Program-made: the position numbers and the translations under genes | Shown here: one piece after another, positions 8,701-16,991 of the stretch | How the letters are laid out: every line of letters starts with the position of its first letter | How positions within the stretch are numbered: the first letter of the stretch is position 1 | The notes under the pieces: generated by a model | The model's input: the letters and a program-made list of their open reading frames with translations, nothing else | What the model was told of the DNA's origin: nothing | Databases searched by the model: none | From: Streptomyces caniscabiei | GTDB taxonomy: Bacteria > Actinomycetota > Actinomycetes > Streptomycetales > Streptomycetaceae | Direction: 5' to 3' | Length of the DNA stretch: 64,000 bases | Assembly: GCF_014930365.1 (NCBI RefSeq) | Contig: NZ_JABXWI010000014.1 | Location: 224,237-288,236, forward strand

Positions 8701-8881
8701 CCCCTGTCCGGTCCCCATGCGATCCGCACTCGGTCCGTTCCTTGTGCGGTCCATCGGCGAGGTCGCTGAGTTGCCCGGCCCCGGGTAAACCCCCTGACAC
8801 CCGTACGGAGCAGTCGGGACGCCTCCCCGGATGCGTCCAGGCTCCCGGCGAGGGAGTCTCTGGGGTGTCTGGAGGTTCACC

Positions 8882-9697
8882 ATGGGCTCAGTTCGAGTCA
8901 CTCTCTGTGCCGGTGCGGTGGTCGCGGCGGCGCTCGCCGCGTCGGCGCCCTCGGTCCACGCGGCCGCCTCGGGAAACGTGTCGGGACACGCGTCGGGAAC
9001 CGCGTCGGGGGACATCTCGACGGTGCCGGTCTCACCAGTCCCCGGCACCGACATCCAGGTACGGGCGAGCGAGTGCGGCGGGAGGACGGGTACGGCCGCC
9101 TCGGTCGCGTTCGTCGCGGACGCGCAGCTCACCCAGCTCACCGGCAGGAGTCCCGGCACGCTCGCCGGCGAGACCCGCGTCCGTTCCTCACTCGATCCCG
9201 GCACCTACCGGGTACGGATCACCTGCGACGGCAGGGCGCATCAGCTCCCGGCGACGATCAAGATCGGTGACAGCAAGCCCCCGAAGGGCACCAGACCCCC
9301 GACGGACATCGGTCCCCTGGCGGACATCGGTCCCCTGGCGGACATCGGCCCCCTGACGGACCTCAGCCCCCCGACGGACCTCAGCCCTCCGTCGGCTGAA
9401 CCCTCGGCCGAACCGTCGTCCCCACCCGACCGTCCCGCCCACCGGCGGCCCTCCTCGCCCTCCTCCCCGGTCGCCCCCGTCCGCGCGGGCGGCGGTGGGG
9501 CGGCGGAGCAGCTCGCGGCTGCGGGCGATCCGGCCGACGCGCGGGGCTCCGCAGCCCCGGCCAATTCGACGGACGACGCCCGGCACACCGGACCCGGCGC
9601 CCGCCACGCGGTGGTCGGGCTGGTCCTCGCCGGGGTCGCGGCGGTGGCGGTCGTGGCGCGTGGCGCGCGCCGGGGCCGCGGCCGCCGTACGGAATAG
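8882..9697 (+). CDS. Secreted repeat-containing protein paired with class F sortase
   Basis: From the ATG at 8882 (GGAGG upstream) come 271 residues: a signal peptide ending near SVHAAASG, a small beta-rich domain with two Cys (ECGG, ITCDG) to about residue 130, and a 6-residue tandem repeat (DIGPLA, DIGPLA, DIGPLT, DLSPPT; 18-bp DNA period around 9297-9390). A Pro/Ser-rich stalk follows, then a C-terminal hydrophobic helix with a basic tail (ARRGRGRRTE). It ends 9 nt before the sortase GTG. The design (head, stalk, membrane anchor) fits a surface protein, possibly the sortase substrate. A classical LPXTG is absent; LAAAG occurs about 37 residues before the helix, further away than usual. Confidence 0.78.
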   Translation: MGSVRVTLCAGAVVAAALAASAPSVHAAASGNVSGHASGTASGDISTVPVSPVPGTDIQVRASECGGRTGTAASVAFVADAQLTQLTGRSPGTLAGETRVRSSLDPGTYRVRITCDGRAHQLPATIKIGDSKPPKGTRPPTDIGPLADIGPLADIGPLTDLSPPTDLSPPSAEPSAEPSSPPDRPAHRRPSSPSSPVAPVRAGGGGAAEQLAAAGDPADARGSAAPANSTDDARHTGPGARHAVVGLVLAGVAAVAVVARGARRGRGRRTE

Positions 9698-9706
9698 GGG
9701 GTCCCC

Positions 9707-10450
9707 GTGCCAGGACGGGACTACGCCGACTATGGAAGCGACATCGGCCTCGGTGACGGCAGCGGCAGCGGCAGTGGTGGTGACGGCGGGTTCGGGGGAG
9801 GGGGCGGCGGGACCGGCCGGGTCGTCGCCGGTGTCACGTGGGCCGTGTTGCTGCTCGGGTTGTGGCTGTGGGGCCGCGAGGTCACCGACGTACGGCAGGG
9901 CGGCTCCGCGCCGACCACCGGAGACGTGGCGGCCGTGGGGCGGCCGGCCCAGGCCGAACTGCCGCCCGCCGCCGAGCCGTTGAGCGGGGCGCGGCCGCAG
10001 CGGCTGGACATCCCCTCGATGGGTGTGCAGGCGCCGGTCGTGGCGCGCGGCCTCGACCGGGACGGGGCGGTCGAGCCGCCGTCCTACGGTCAGCCGGGCG
10101 TCGTCGGCTGGTACGCGGGCGGTGCGCGGCCCGGGGCGACGGGTGCCGCGCTGTTCGTCGGGCACGTCGACACCGAGACCCGGCCGGCCGTCTTCTACAA
10201 GCTGAGCGCGCTGCGCGTCGGCGACAAGGTGCGGGTGGCCCGCAGCGACGGCCGCATGGTCGAGTTCACCGTGGACGACGTCCAGGTCATCGGCCGCGAC
10301 GAGTTCGACGCCCGACAGGCCTACGGCGTACGGCAGTCCGGGCGCGCCGAACTCCGACTCGTCACCTGCGGCGGCACCTTCGACAAGGCGAGCCGCACCT
10401 ACACGGCGAACGTCGTCGTCAACGCGTATCTGAGCGGAACGGGAGCGTGA
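9707..10450 (+). CDS. Class F sortase
   Basis: A 247-residue protein starts at the GTG 9 nt after the preceding gene, whose TAG is overlapped by the AGGGGG ribosome site. A Gly/Ser-rich N-terminus of about 35 residues, a membrane helix (38-56) and an extracellular sortase domain are visible. Catalytic His153 is in FVGHVDT, Cys221 in LVTCGGTFD and Arg230 in KASRTYTANVVV. The TCGG motif and the early IPSMGVQAPV strand are typical of the actinobacterial class F group, whose substrates are mostly unknown. Coupling with the upstream secreted protein suggests a dedicated pair. Confidence 0.92.
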   Translation: MPGRDYADYGSDIGLGDGSGSGSGGDGGFGGGGGGTGRVVAGVTWAVLLLGLWLWGREVTDVRQGGSAPTTGDVAAVGRPAQAELPPAAEPLSGARPQRLDIPSMGVQAPVVARGLDRDGAVEPPSYGQPGVVGWYAGGARPGATGAALFVGHVDTETRPAVFYKLSALRVGDKVRVARSDGRMVEFTVDDVQVIGRDEFDARQAYGVRQSGRAELRLVTCGGTFDKASRTYTANVVVNAYLSGTGA

Positions 10451-10918
10451 CCCCAACAGCGCCTCGGCTATGGGGACTTCAGCCCCAGGTACTTCGGTCG
10501 CGGGGACTTCGGCCGACCGGTCGTGACAATGACCGGAAAGTGACCAGCGCGGGCGCACCGGTGGTACGGGGCCCCGGAACCCGTAGACGCACGCGCCCGG
10601 CGTGCTCCCGGCGTGCGCCCGGCCCGGTCGGCGACCCCTAGGGGAGCGCGGAGCCCGAGGGAATGGGTGGGAGGCCGGTGGCGGGGGCCGTACGGCAGCG
10701 ACTCCGGAGCGCGTGGAAGCCGTCGGCCAGAGGTTGTTTGACGCCAAGTCGATGACCCGTGACGCTCCGTCATGGAGGCAGGTGGCGGCGGAACCGGGGT
10801 GTTCCGGGCCCCGAGGTGCCCGCCGGTGCCGCCCGGCGGGTCCTGACGACCTCGTGGGCGAGGGGGGACTTATGTCAGGATTGGGGCTTACGACACGGTG
10901 CACCCAAGGGGGAGTTGG
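10451..10918. other. Intergenic region, no gene seen
   Basis: This is 468 bp between the sortase and the GH6 gene. Small inverted words (GGGGACTTC near 10471 and 10501) are visible but no convincing terminator stem. The strong AAGGGGGAG ribosome site for GH6 ends the region. The short frames across it have no recognisable protein features. Confidence 0.5.
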
Positions 10919-11941
10919 ATGTACGGCGGTAGGGGGGCCGGGGTTCGGGCGTCCGTGGCGGTGGTGGGGGTCGCGTTAGTGCTCGCCGGCTGTTCCGGGG
11001 GAGACGACGGTGACGGTGACAAGGGTCGGTCCTCCGGCTCCGGCATCACCCAACAGCCGCACGGCACGGACCCGTTCTGGGTCAACCCGAAGGGGAACGC
11101 GGCGGCACAGGTCGCCGCCTACGAGAAAGCCGGCAAGGACAAGGACGCCAGGCTGATCCGCCGGATCGCCGAGCAGCCGACCGGCGAGTGGATCGGCCCG
11201 GAGAACCCGGAGGGGGAGGCCAAGGGCTTCACCGAGGCCGCGGAGAAGGCCGACCGGGACGCCGTCCTCGTCCTCTACAACATCCCGCACCGCGACTGCG
11301 GCCAGTACTCCGGCGGCGGCGCGGCCGACGGCGACGCGTACCGGGCCTGGATCGACGGTGTGGCCCGGGGTATCGGCGACCGTCCGGCCACGATCGTGCT
11401 GGAGCCCGACGCGGTGCTGCACGTGGTGGACGGCTGCACGCCGGAGGAGTTCCACGAGGAGCGGTACGACCTGCTGAAGGGCGCGATCGGGACGCTGGGC
11501 GCGCTGAAGAACACGAAGGTGTACCTGGACGCGGGCAACGCGGGCTGGGGCGACCCCGAGGAGATCTACGACCCCCTCAAGTGGGCGGGCGTGGAACAGG
11601 CCGACGGCTTCGCCGTCAACGTCTCGAACTTCTACACCACCGAGGACTCCATCGAGTACGGCAGGCAACTCTCCTCGAAGATCGGGGACAAGCCCTTCGT
11701 CGTCGACACCAGCCGCAACGGCAACGGCCCCTGGGACGAGGGCGACGAGGACGAGCGCTGGTGCAATCCGCCGGGACGGGCCCTGGGGGAGTCCCCGACG
11801 ACCAAGACCGCGGACCCTCTCGTGGACGCGTACCTCTGGGTCAAGCGCCCGGGGGAGTCGGACGGGGAGTGCAAGGGCGGGCCCAAGGCGGGGCAGTGGT
11901 GGCCGGAGTACGCGCTGGATCTGGCCAAGGCGTCCGAATGA
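10919..11941 (+). CDS. cslZ: Glycoside hydrolase family 6 lipoprotein (endoglucanase/cellobiohydrolase type), TTA codon
   Basis: The 340-residue protein has a lipoprotein signal (VALVLAGCSGG, lipidated Cys25) and a GH6 domain. The motifs VLYNIPHRDCGQYSGGG (catalytic-site Asp) and ATIVLEPDAVLHVV (the family E-P-D signature with the proton donor Asp) are intact, as are YLDAGNAGWG and FVVDTSRNGNG. GH6 enzymes cut beta-1,4-glucan. In S. coelicolor a GH6 gene, cslZ, lies directly beside glxA and cslA, which make a glycan at hyphal tips; here it is the probable orthologue but separated from them by 7.7 kb. Codon 20 (10976-10978) is TTA, so translation should need the bldA tRNA. Confidence 0.88.
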   Translation: MYGGRGAGVRASVAVVGVALVLAGCSGGDDGDGDKGRSSGSGITQQPHGTDPFWVNPKGNAAAQVAAYEKAGKDKDARLIRRIAEQPTGEWIGPENPEGEAKGFTEAAEKADRDAVLVLYNIPHRDCGQYSGGGAADGDAYRAWIDGVARGIGDRPATIVLEPDAVLHVVDGCTPEEFHEERYDLLKGAIGTLGALKNTKVYLDAGNAGWGDPEEIYDPLKWAGVEQADGFAVNVSNFYTTEDSIEYGRQLSSKIGDKPFVVDTSRNGNGPWDEGDEDERWCNPPGRALGESPTTKTADPLVDAYLWVKRPGESDGECKGGPKAGQWWPEYALDLAKASE

Positions 11942-11959
11942 CGCTGCTGGCCACGGAAC

Positions 11960-11985
11960 TTAGGCATGCCTATGCTGAGCCTTAA
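11960..11985. promoter_or_regulatory. DtxR/IdeR-like metal box upstream of the cassette promoter (candidate)
   Basis: TTAGGCATGCCTATGCTGA (11960-11978) matches the Streptomyces iron-box consensus at 12 of 19 positions by eye and contains the perfect palindrome TAGGCATGCCTA. It continues into GCCTTAA, a partial mirror of TTAGGC. Just downstream TTGCTG (11988) and GATAGT (12010), 16 nt apart, make a plausible vegetative promoter. A repressor here would block it, consistent with metal control of the diaminopropionate-type cassette. The match is imperfect, so this is a candidate only. Confidence 0.45.
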
Positions 11986-12035
11986 CGTTGCTGTCATAGA
12001 CCGGTCACGGATAGTGGGCTAGGGTTTCTTCAAGA

Positions 12036-12110
12036 TCACGGATGGGTGCCGAGGCACCGGTCCGTGACGCACGGGCAACACAGTTGCCACCCACGGGGGA
12101 AGGGGAAAGG
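12036..12110 (+). promoter_or_regulatory. Structured leader RNA with two hairpins
   Basis: The first hairpin has outer stem TCACGGA (12036)/TCCGTGA (12061) and inner stem GGTGCC/GGCACC (12045-12058). The second is GGCAAC-ACA-GTTGCC (12074-12088). A purine-rich run (GGGGGAAGGGGAAAGG) follows immediately and is the ribosome site for GTG 12112, if that frame is used. The compact two-stem form placed right behind a promoter suggests a cis-regulatory RNA. I could not match it to a named riboswitch class. Confidence 0.5.
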
Positions 12111-12111
12111 C

Positions 12112-12492
12112 GTGCACGTCACGCGTGCGGTTGCCGCACCGAGGGAATGCCGTTCCGGGCCGTCGCGGGCTTCGCTCCGCGAGCAGACGGACGATCACTT
12201 AGCGCCCGCCGACGCCCTGTTCGCGGGGCGGGCGGAACGCCTGTCCGCGGGGCGGGCGGAGCGCCTGTGTGCGGGGTGGGCAGAGCGCCGTCTCCGTCAT
12301 GAGGAAGTCCCCTCGGCGCTTCGCTCGACGTCGCGCTTGATGTCACGCTCGATGTCGGCGACTCAGCTCATCCGGGAAGGCCCTTCTGCCGCCGCCCGGA
12401 CCGGTTCCTGTCCGTCCGGGCGCTGTCGGGCGCACGTCCGGCTCTGTCCTAACGGGCCGCCCTACGGTGCGCCGGGCGCCTTCGACGGCTGA
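12112..12492 (+). CDS. Possible leader-region ORF, unrecognised
   Basis: A 126-residue frame starts at GTG with a very strong purine-rich ribosome site. In favour are that site and an 8-residue repeat (AGRAERLS, three copies from a 24-bp tandem repeat at 12222-12293). Against are third-position GC that looks lower than in neighbouring genes and the absence of any recognisable fold or signal. Codon 30 is TTA. It may be a real bldA-dependent gene, a decayed gene, or chance. Confidence 0.25.
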   Translation: MHVTRAVAAPRECRSGPSRASLREQTDDHLAPADALFAGRAERLSAGRAERLCAGWAERRLRHEEVPSALRSTSRLMSRSMSATQLIREGPSAAARTGSCPSGRCRAHVRLCPNGPPYGAPGAFDG

Positions 12493-12829
12493 GGCCGCGC
12501 TCTTCTGACCTCCGGAGCGGTGGGGTCGGTGGTACTCCGCCGACGCACGCGCGCTCCGGATCACCTCCGCGTCACGACCTTCGACGTCCGCCACCATGCG
12601 CGCAGTCTTGGCATGCGCATGTTCGTGCGCATGTTCATTTCCATGCCCCTTTCTGCGTGCTCGTGGCCATGCGCGGCCGCGCCCACGCCCTTGCGCATGG
12701 CCAGAAATGGCGCATGTCCAGGGCCGTGCGCTGCCGCGTCCAGGTGCGTCCCGGCCGTGCCGTAGGAGGCCGCCCTCGCACGCACTCGTACCACCTCCGT
12801 CACGTTCAACCCGTTACCGAAGGTGCTCG
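12493..12829. other. Untranslated region before sbnA-like gene, with stem-loop
   Basis: The stretch contains repeated ATGCGCA words (12596-12716) and an inverted repeat GGCCATGCGC (12665-12674)/GCGCATGGCC (12693-12702) with an 18-nt GC-rich loop, which could attenuate transcription. An upstream extension of the SbnA frame through this area gives Cys/Arg/Pro-rich nonsense and is not accepted. Confidence 0.45.
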
Positions 12830-13777
12830 ATGATCTTTCGTCATGCGTATGACCTGGTACTCGACGACCTCTTCCTCGACCTGAGCGGCTTCATCGGCGA
12901 CGTCGATCTCACGCTCAAGATCGAAGGACTCAATCCCGCGGGATCCATCAAACTGAAGGCGGCCGTGGGCCTGCTGGAGGATCTGGAGAGCCGCGGTGTG
13001 CTCAAGCCCGGCGGCCGGGTCATCGAGTCCTCCTCCGGCAACCTCGGCATCGCGCTGAGCTCGGTCTGCGCGGCCCGCGGCTACCGGTTCACCTGTGTCG
13101 CGGACCCCAACACCGCGACCACGAGCATCCGTCTGATGCGGGCGTACGGCGCCGAGGTCGTCGTCGTCGACCGCAGAGACGCCAACGGCGGCTTCCTGCA
13201 GTCCCGTATCGACCACATCCACGCCCGGCTGCGCGAGGACCCCGGCCTGGTCTGGCCCAACCAGTACGCCAACGAGGCCAACCCGCGCGCCCATTACCGG
13301 CGTACCGCCCCGGCCCTGCTCAAGGAGCGCCAGGTCGACGTGCTCTTCGTGGGCGCCGGCACCACCGGCACGCTCATGGGCTGCGCCGAGTACTTCCGCG
13401 AGTACTCGCCCGGGACCCGCATCGTCGCCGTCGACTCGGTCGGCTCGGTCACCTTCGACGCTCCGCCCGCCCGCCGGCACATCCCCGGCCTGGGCACCAG
13501 CCGCCGTCCGGAGATCTTCCGGGACGGGCTCGTCGACGAGGTCGTCATGGTGCCGGAGCCCGAGGCGGTGCGCATGTGCCGACTGCTGGCGACCCGGCGG
13601 GGCGTCCTCGCCGGCGGCTCCACCGGGTCGGTGCTCGCCGCCGTCGCGGCCAGGCGCCACGACATCCCCCGGGGCGCGTCGGTGGTCGCCATCAGCCCGG
13701 ACCTCGGCGAGCGCTACCTCGACACGATCTACGACGACGCCTGGGTCGACGAGCGCTTCGGCGCCCTCGACGACTGA
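12830..13777 (+). CDS. sbnA: SbnA-like PLP enzyme (2,3-diaminopropionate pathway, cysteine-synthase fold)
   Basis: The ATG at 12830, preceded by GAAGG, gives 315 residues. NPAGSIKLKAA carries the likely PLP lysine (Lys41), ESSSGNLGIAL is the substrate loop and FVGAGTTGTLMGC the PLP-phosphate loop. In staphyloferrin B synthesis SbnA condenses O-phospho-L-serine with L-glutamate to N-(1-amino-1-carboxy-2-ethyl)-glutamate. The directly following SbnB-like gene makes that reaction the best guess here; the amino-acid donor could differ. It is the first enzyme gene of the cassette, 134 nt before sbnB. Confidence 0.88.
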   Translation: MIFRHAYDLVLDDLFLDLSGFIGDVDLTLKIEGLNPAGSIKLKAAVGLLEDLESRGVLKPGGRVIESSSGNLGIALSSVCAARGYRFTCVADPNTATTSIRLMRAYGAEVVVVDRRDANGGFLQSRIDHIHARLREDPGLVWPNQYANEANPRAHYRRTAPALLKERQVDVLFVGAGTTGTLMGCAEYFREYSPGTRIVAVDSVGSVTFDAPPARRHIPGLGTSRRPEIFRDGLVDEVVMVPEPEAVRMCRLLATRRGVLAGGSTGSVLAAVAARRHDIPRGASVVAISPDLGERYLDTIYDDAWVDERFGALDD

Positions 13778-13911
13778 CCGGGAGCACGTCGTCGCCCCGC
13801 CACGGGACGGCCCCAACTCCCCATGGTCGCAACGCCTCTTCGCCTCTTCGCCCCTTCGCCCATGGCCCCAACGCCCCATCGCGCAACCCGTCAGCAGTAG
13901 AAGGAGTCTCC

Positions 13912-14919
13912 ATGTTCGAATTTGATGTCGTCGGCGGCCGTACGGTCCAGGACATCGTCCGGGACAGCCGCCAGGACATCGTCCGGGTCGTGCGTGACAC
14001 CTATCTCGCCCACCACGCCGGCCGTTCCGTGAACCCGGACAGCTACTTCCTCCGCTTCCCGGAGAAGCCGGGCGACCGGATCATCGCCCTGCCCGCCTAT
14101 CTCGACGGCGAGCGCGAGGTCGCCGGCATCAAGTGGATCGCCAGCTTCCCGGCCAACATCCAGCGCGGCATACCCCGGGCCTCGGCCACGCTCGTCCTGA
14201 ACGACGCCGAGACCGGCTACCCGTTCGCGCTCCTGGAGGCCTCGCAGATCAGCGCCGCCCGCACCGCCGCGTCGGCCGTCCTCGCGGCGAACGTGCTCGC
14301 CGGGGACCGCCGCGGCGGGCGGCTCGCGGTCGTCGGCGCGGGCATCATCGCCCGCAACATCCTGGAGTTCTTCCGCGCCGAGCAGTGGGCGTTCGACCAG
14401 GTGGCGGTGCACGACCTGAGCGAGGAGTACGGCAGCGCGCTGGCGGCCCACGCCACCGAGCGGCTCCAGTACCCGGCGACCTACGCCGGCACCCTCCAGG
14501 AGGCCGTGTCCGGCGCCGACCTGGTCGTCTTCGCGACCACGGCCGGGGAGCCGTACGTCCTCGACGCCGACGCCTTCGCCCCCGGGCAGATCGTCCTCAA
14601 CATCTCCCTGCGGGACATCGGCCCCGAGATCATCGCCGGCTCCTACAACGTGCTGGACGACGTCGACCACTGCCTGAAGGCCGACACCTCGCCGCACTTG
14701 GCCGAACAGAAGTACGGCAACCGGGACTTCATCACCGGCACCCTCGCCGAGGTGATCAACGGGGAGGCCGCGGTCGGCGCCGACAAGCCGGTCATCTTCT
14801 CCCCCTTCGGCCTGGGCGTCCTGGACCTCGCCGTGGGACTCGAAGTCCACCGCGTGGCCGCCGGGTCCGGCCGCGTCACCGCCATCGCCGACTTCTTCGG
14901 GGAGACCGAGCGGTGGTGA
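13912..14919 (+). CDS. sbnB: SbnB-like dehydrogenase (ornithine cyclodeaminase/mu-crystallin fold)
   Basis: The 335-residue protein has an AAGGAG site before ATG 13912. It shows GIKWIASFPANIQRGIPRASA (substrate region) and the NAD-binding VVGAGIIARNILEFF, both hallmarks of the OCD family, plus FNPFG-like FSPFGLGVLDLAVG near the end. SbnB oxidatively cleaves the SbnA product to L-2,3-diaminopropionate and 2-oxoglutarate with NAD. Its stop overlaps the next gene's GTG, so it is coupled to the FAD protein. Confidence 0.88.
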   Translation: MFEFDVVGGRTVQDIVRDSRQDIVRVVRDTYLAHHAGRSVNPDSYFLRFPEKPGDRIIALPAYLDGEREVAGIKWIASFPANIQRGIPRASATLVLNDAETGYPFALLEASQISAARTAASAVLAANVLAGDRRGGRLAVVGAGIIARNILEFFRAEQWAFDQVAVHDLSEEYGSALAAHATERLQYPATYAGTLQEAVSGADLVVFATTAGEPYVLDADAFAPGQIVLNISLRDIGPEIIAGSYNVLDDVDHCLKADTSPHLAEQKYGNRDFITGTLAEVINGEAAVGADKPVIFSPFGLGVLDLAVGLEVHRVAAGSGRVTAIADFFGETERW

Positions 14920-16991
14920 CGACTCCTTCCGGGACAACTCCCGTGCAGACGACTGCAGTTCAGCCCACCCTCTCCGTCCAGGAGGCTCCCGTCGCCGGCA
15001 CCGTCGGCATCATCGGGCTCGGGTCGCGCGGCATCGGCGTGCTCGAACGCCTCGTCACCCTCGCCGCGCTGCCGGACCGGGCGGGGCGGCGGCTCGTGGT
15101 CGAGGTGGTCGACCCCGACGGCACCGGCGTCGGCATCCACGCCGTCGACCAGCCCGACCACCTGCTGCTCAACACCGTCTGCGCCCAGGTGAGCCTCTTC
15201 CCCGAGGAGGCGACGGTGGGCGCGGCCGTCGGCGACCGGGGCCCCAACCTGTACGAGTGGGTGACGGCCCGTGGTCTGAAGGTGGCCGAGGACGGTCACA
15301 CCCTCGGCACCGAGGGCCGGCCGGTGCGCCCGGACGACTTCCTGCCCCGGCGGGTGCTCGGCGAGTACCTGCGCTGGTTCCTGCGGCGCCTGCTCGACCG
15401 CGTCCCCGCCAACGTGGAGCTACGGTTCCACCGCGCCACGGCGACCGGTCTGACCACGGGCCCGGACGACTCGCGGCTGATCACCCTGGACAGCGGCGAG
15501 ACCCTGCGGGTGGACACGGTCTTCCTCACCACCGGCCACACCCCGCCGGCCGCCCCCGACCCGGGGGCACCGGGAGCGACCCGGCGGATCCACGAGATCT
15601 ACCCGCCCGCCGACGCCTTCGCGGCCGTCACAGCGGGCCAGACCCTGGCCCTCGGCGGCACCGGCCTGTCGGCGATGGACGTCCTCGCCTCGCTCACCGT
15701 CGGCAGGGGCGGCCGCTATGAGGCCGTCGACGGCGGCCTGCGCTATCTGCCCAGCGGACGCGAACCGAGCGTCCTGCTGTTCTCCCGCACCGGCATCCCC
15801 TTCCGGGCCCGGCCCGCCGACAACCGCACCGGCGGACCGTACCGGCCGGTGCTGTTCACGCCGCAGACCCTCGACCGGCTCCGGGCCGCCGGGGCGGGCC
15901 GCCCCCTGGATCTGCACGGCGATGTGCTCCCCCTGATCCGCGCCGAGATGCGCAGCGCCTTCCACCGGCTCGGCGCCGCCCTCGCCGGGGGAGCCGACGC
16001 CGAGCGGACGCTGACGGAGCGGCTGCGCGCGGCGGCGGACGCGGGGACCCTGGACGACGAGCTGAACGCCCTGGACGTCGAACACGCCGAGCGGTTCGGG
16101 CACTTCGACCCGCAGGAACTGCTGTTCCCCGACAGCGCCGAGTTCGACTCCGCCGACGCCTACCGCAAGTGGTACGAGGAACGGCTGCGGTCGGACCTGG
16201 TCGAGGCGCGGCTGGGCCTCGGCGGCAGCCCGGTCAAGGCGGGCCTCGAAGTCCTGCGCGACCTGCGGGACGTCGTCCGCCACGCCGTCGACTTCGGCGG
16301 CCTGGACGAGCACTCGCACGACGAGTTCTACGGCTCCTTCACCGCCACCCTCAACCGCTCGGTCACCGGCCCCCAGCTCGACCGGCACGAGGAGCTCCTC
16401 GCGCTGCTGGAGGCGGGGATCGTCAGCGTGCCCTTCGGGCCCGCGCCGCGTGTGGAGTGGGACGGGACGGTGTGGCGGATCTCCTCCACCCGCCTCGGCA
16501 CCGGCCACGAGGCCCCGGCGGACTGGCTGGCGTACGCCACCTCGGGCCAGCCCGACGTGGAGGCGACCGGGAGCCCGCTGCTGGCGGGCCTCGTGGCGAG
16601 CGGACGTATCCGCAGACACCGCCCGGGCGCCCTCAGCAGCCGCGGGGTCGACATCACGGCGGACCAGCATCCCGTCGCCGCCGACGGACGGCCCGACCGG
16701 AAGGTCCGCGTCCTCGGCCCGCTCTGCGAGGGGGCGACCTTCTACAACCACTACGTGCCGTCCCCCGGCGGCCGCAACCGCGCGCTGGCGGACGCCGACC
16801 GGTGCGTCACCGCCGTACTGGCCGAACTCGACGCCGCGACGCCGACCGCGACGCCGATCGAGACCCGGACCGCGATCCCGGCCGCGCCCGAGACCCCGAC
16901 CGCGACCCTGGCCGCGCCCGAGACCCCGACCGCGACCCCGAACGCGGCCGAGACCCCCACCGAGATCATCACCAGGAGCCCCGCCCAGTGA
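14916..16991 (+). CDS. FAD/NAD(P)-binding protein of about 690 residues
   Basis: Starting at GTG 14916 (overlap GTGA with sbnB; GTG 14913 is equally possible), the protein is 691 residues. VGIIGLGSRGIGVLERLV is a dinucleotide-binding Rossmann loop, VEVVDPDGTGVGIHAV its acidic strand end, LALGGTGLSAMDVLASL a second NAD(P)-type loop, and NHYVPSPGGRNRA a conserved end. This fits the large NAD(P)-binding_9 family related to flavin N-hydroxylases, whose members are mostly uncharacterised. An oxidative or N-oxygenating step on the cassette's product is an inference. The last 50 residues are a degenerate repeat of Glu-Thr-Pro-Thr-Ala-Thr. Confidence 0.8.
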   Translation: MTTPSGTTPVQTTAVQPTLSVQEAPVAGTVGIIGLGSRGIGVLERLVTLAALPDRAGRRLVVEVVDPDGTGVGIHAVDQPDHLLLNTVCAQVSLFPEEATVGAAVGDRGPNLYEWVTARGLKVAEDGHTLGTEGRPVRPDDFLPRRVLGEYLRWFLRRLLDRVPANVELRFHRATATGLTTGPDDSRLITLDSGETLRVDTVFLTTGHTPPAAPDPGAPGATRRIHEIYPPADAFAAVTAGQTLALGGTGLSAMDVLASLTVGRGGRYEAVDGGLRYLPSGREPSVLLFSRTGIPFRARPADNRTGGPYRPVLFTPQTLDRLRAAGAGRPLDLHGDVLPLIRAEMRSAFHRLGAALAGGADAERTLTERLRAAADAGTLDDELNALDVEHAERFGHFDPQELLFPDSAEFDSADAYRKWYEERLRSDLVEARLGLGGSPVKAGLEVLRDLRDVVRHAVDFGGLDEHSHDEFYGSFTATLNRSVTGPQLDRHEELLALLEAGIVSVPFGPAPRVEWDGTVWRISSTRLGTGHEAPADWLAYATSGQPDVEATGSPLLAGLVASGRIRRHRPGALSSRGVDITADQHPVAADGRPDRKVRVLGPLCEGATFYNHYVPSPGGRNRALADADRCVTAVLAELDAATPTATPIETRTAIPAAPETPTATLAAPETPTATPNAAETPTEIITRSPAQ

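Noticed and set aside
12036..12110. Known riboswitch (c-di-AMP ydaO, SAM-IV) in the cassette leader
   Set aside because: The hairpins and GCACGGG-type words are suggestive, but the conserved core elements of those classes could not be matched by eye; kept only as an unnamed structured leader.
12596..12829. N-terminal extension of the SbnA-like protein from ATG 12596
   Set aside because: The 78 extra residues are Cys/Arg/Pro/Ala-rich with no homology sense; ATG 12830 has a ribosome site and matches the expected N-terminus of the family.
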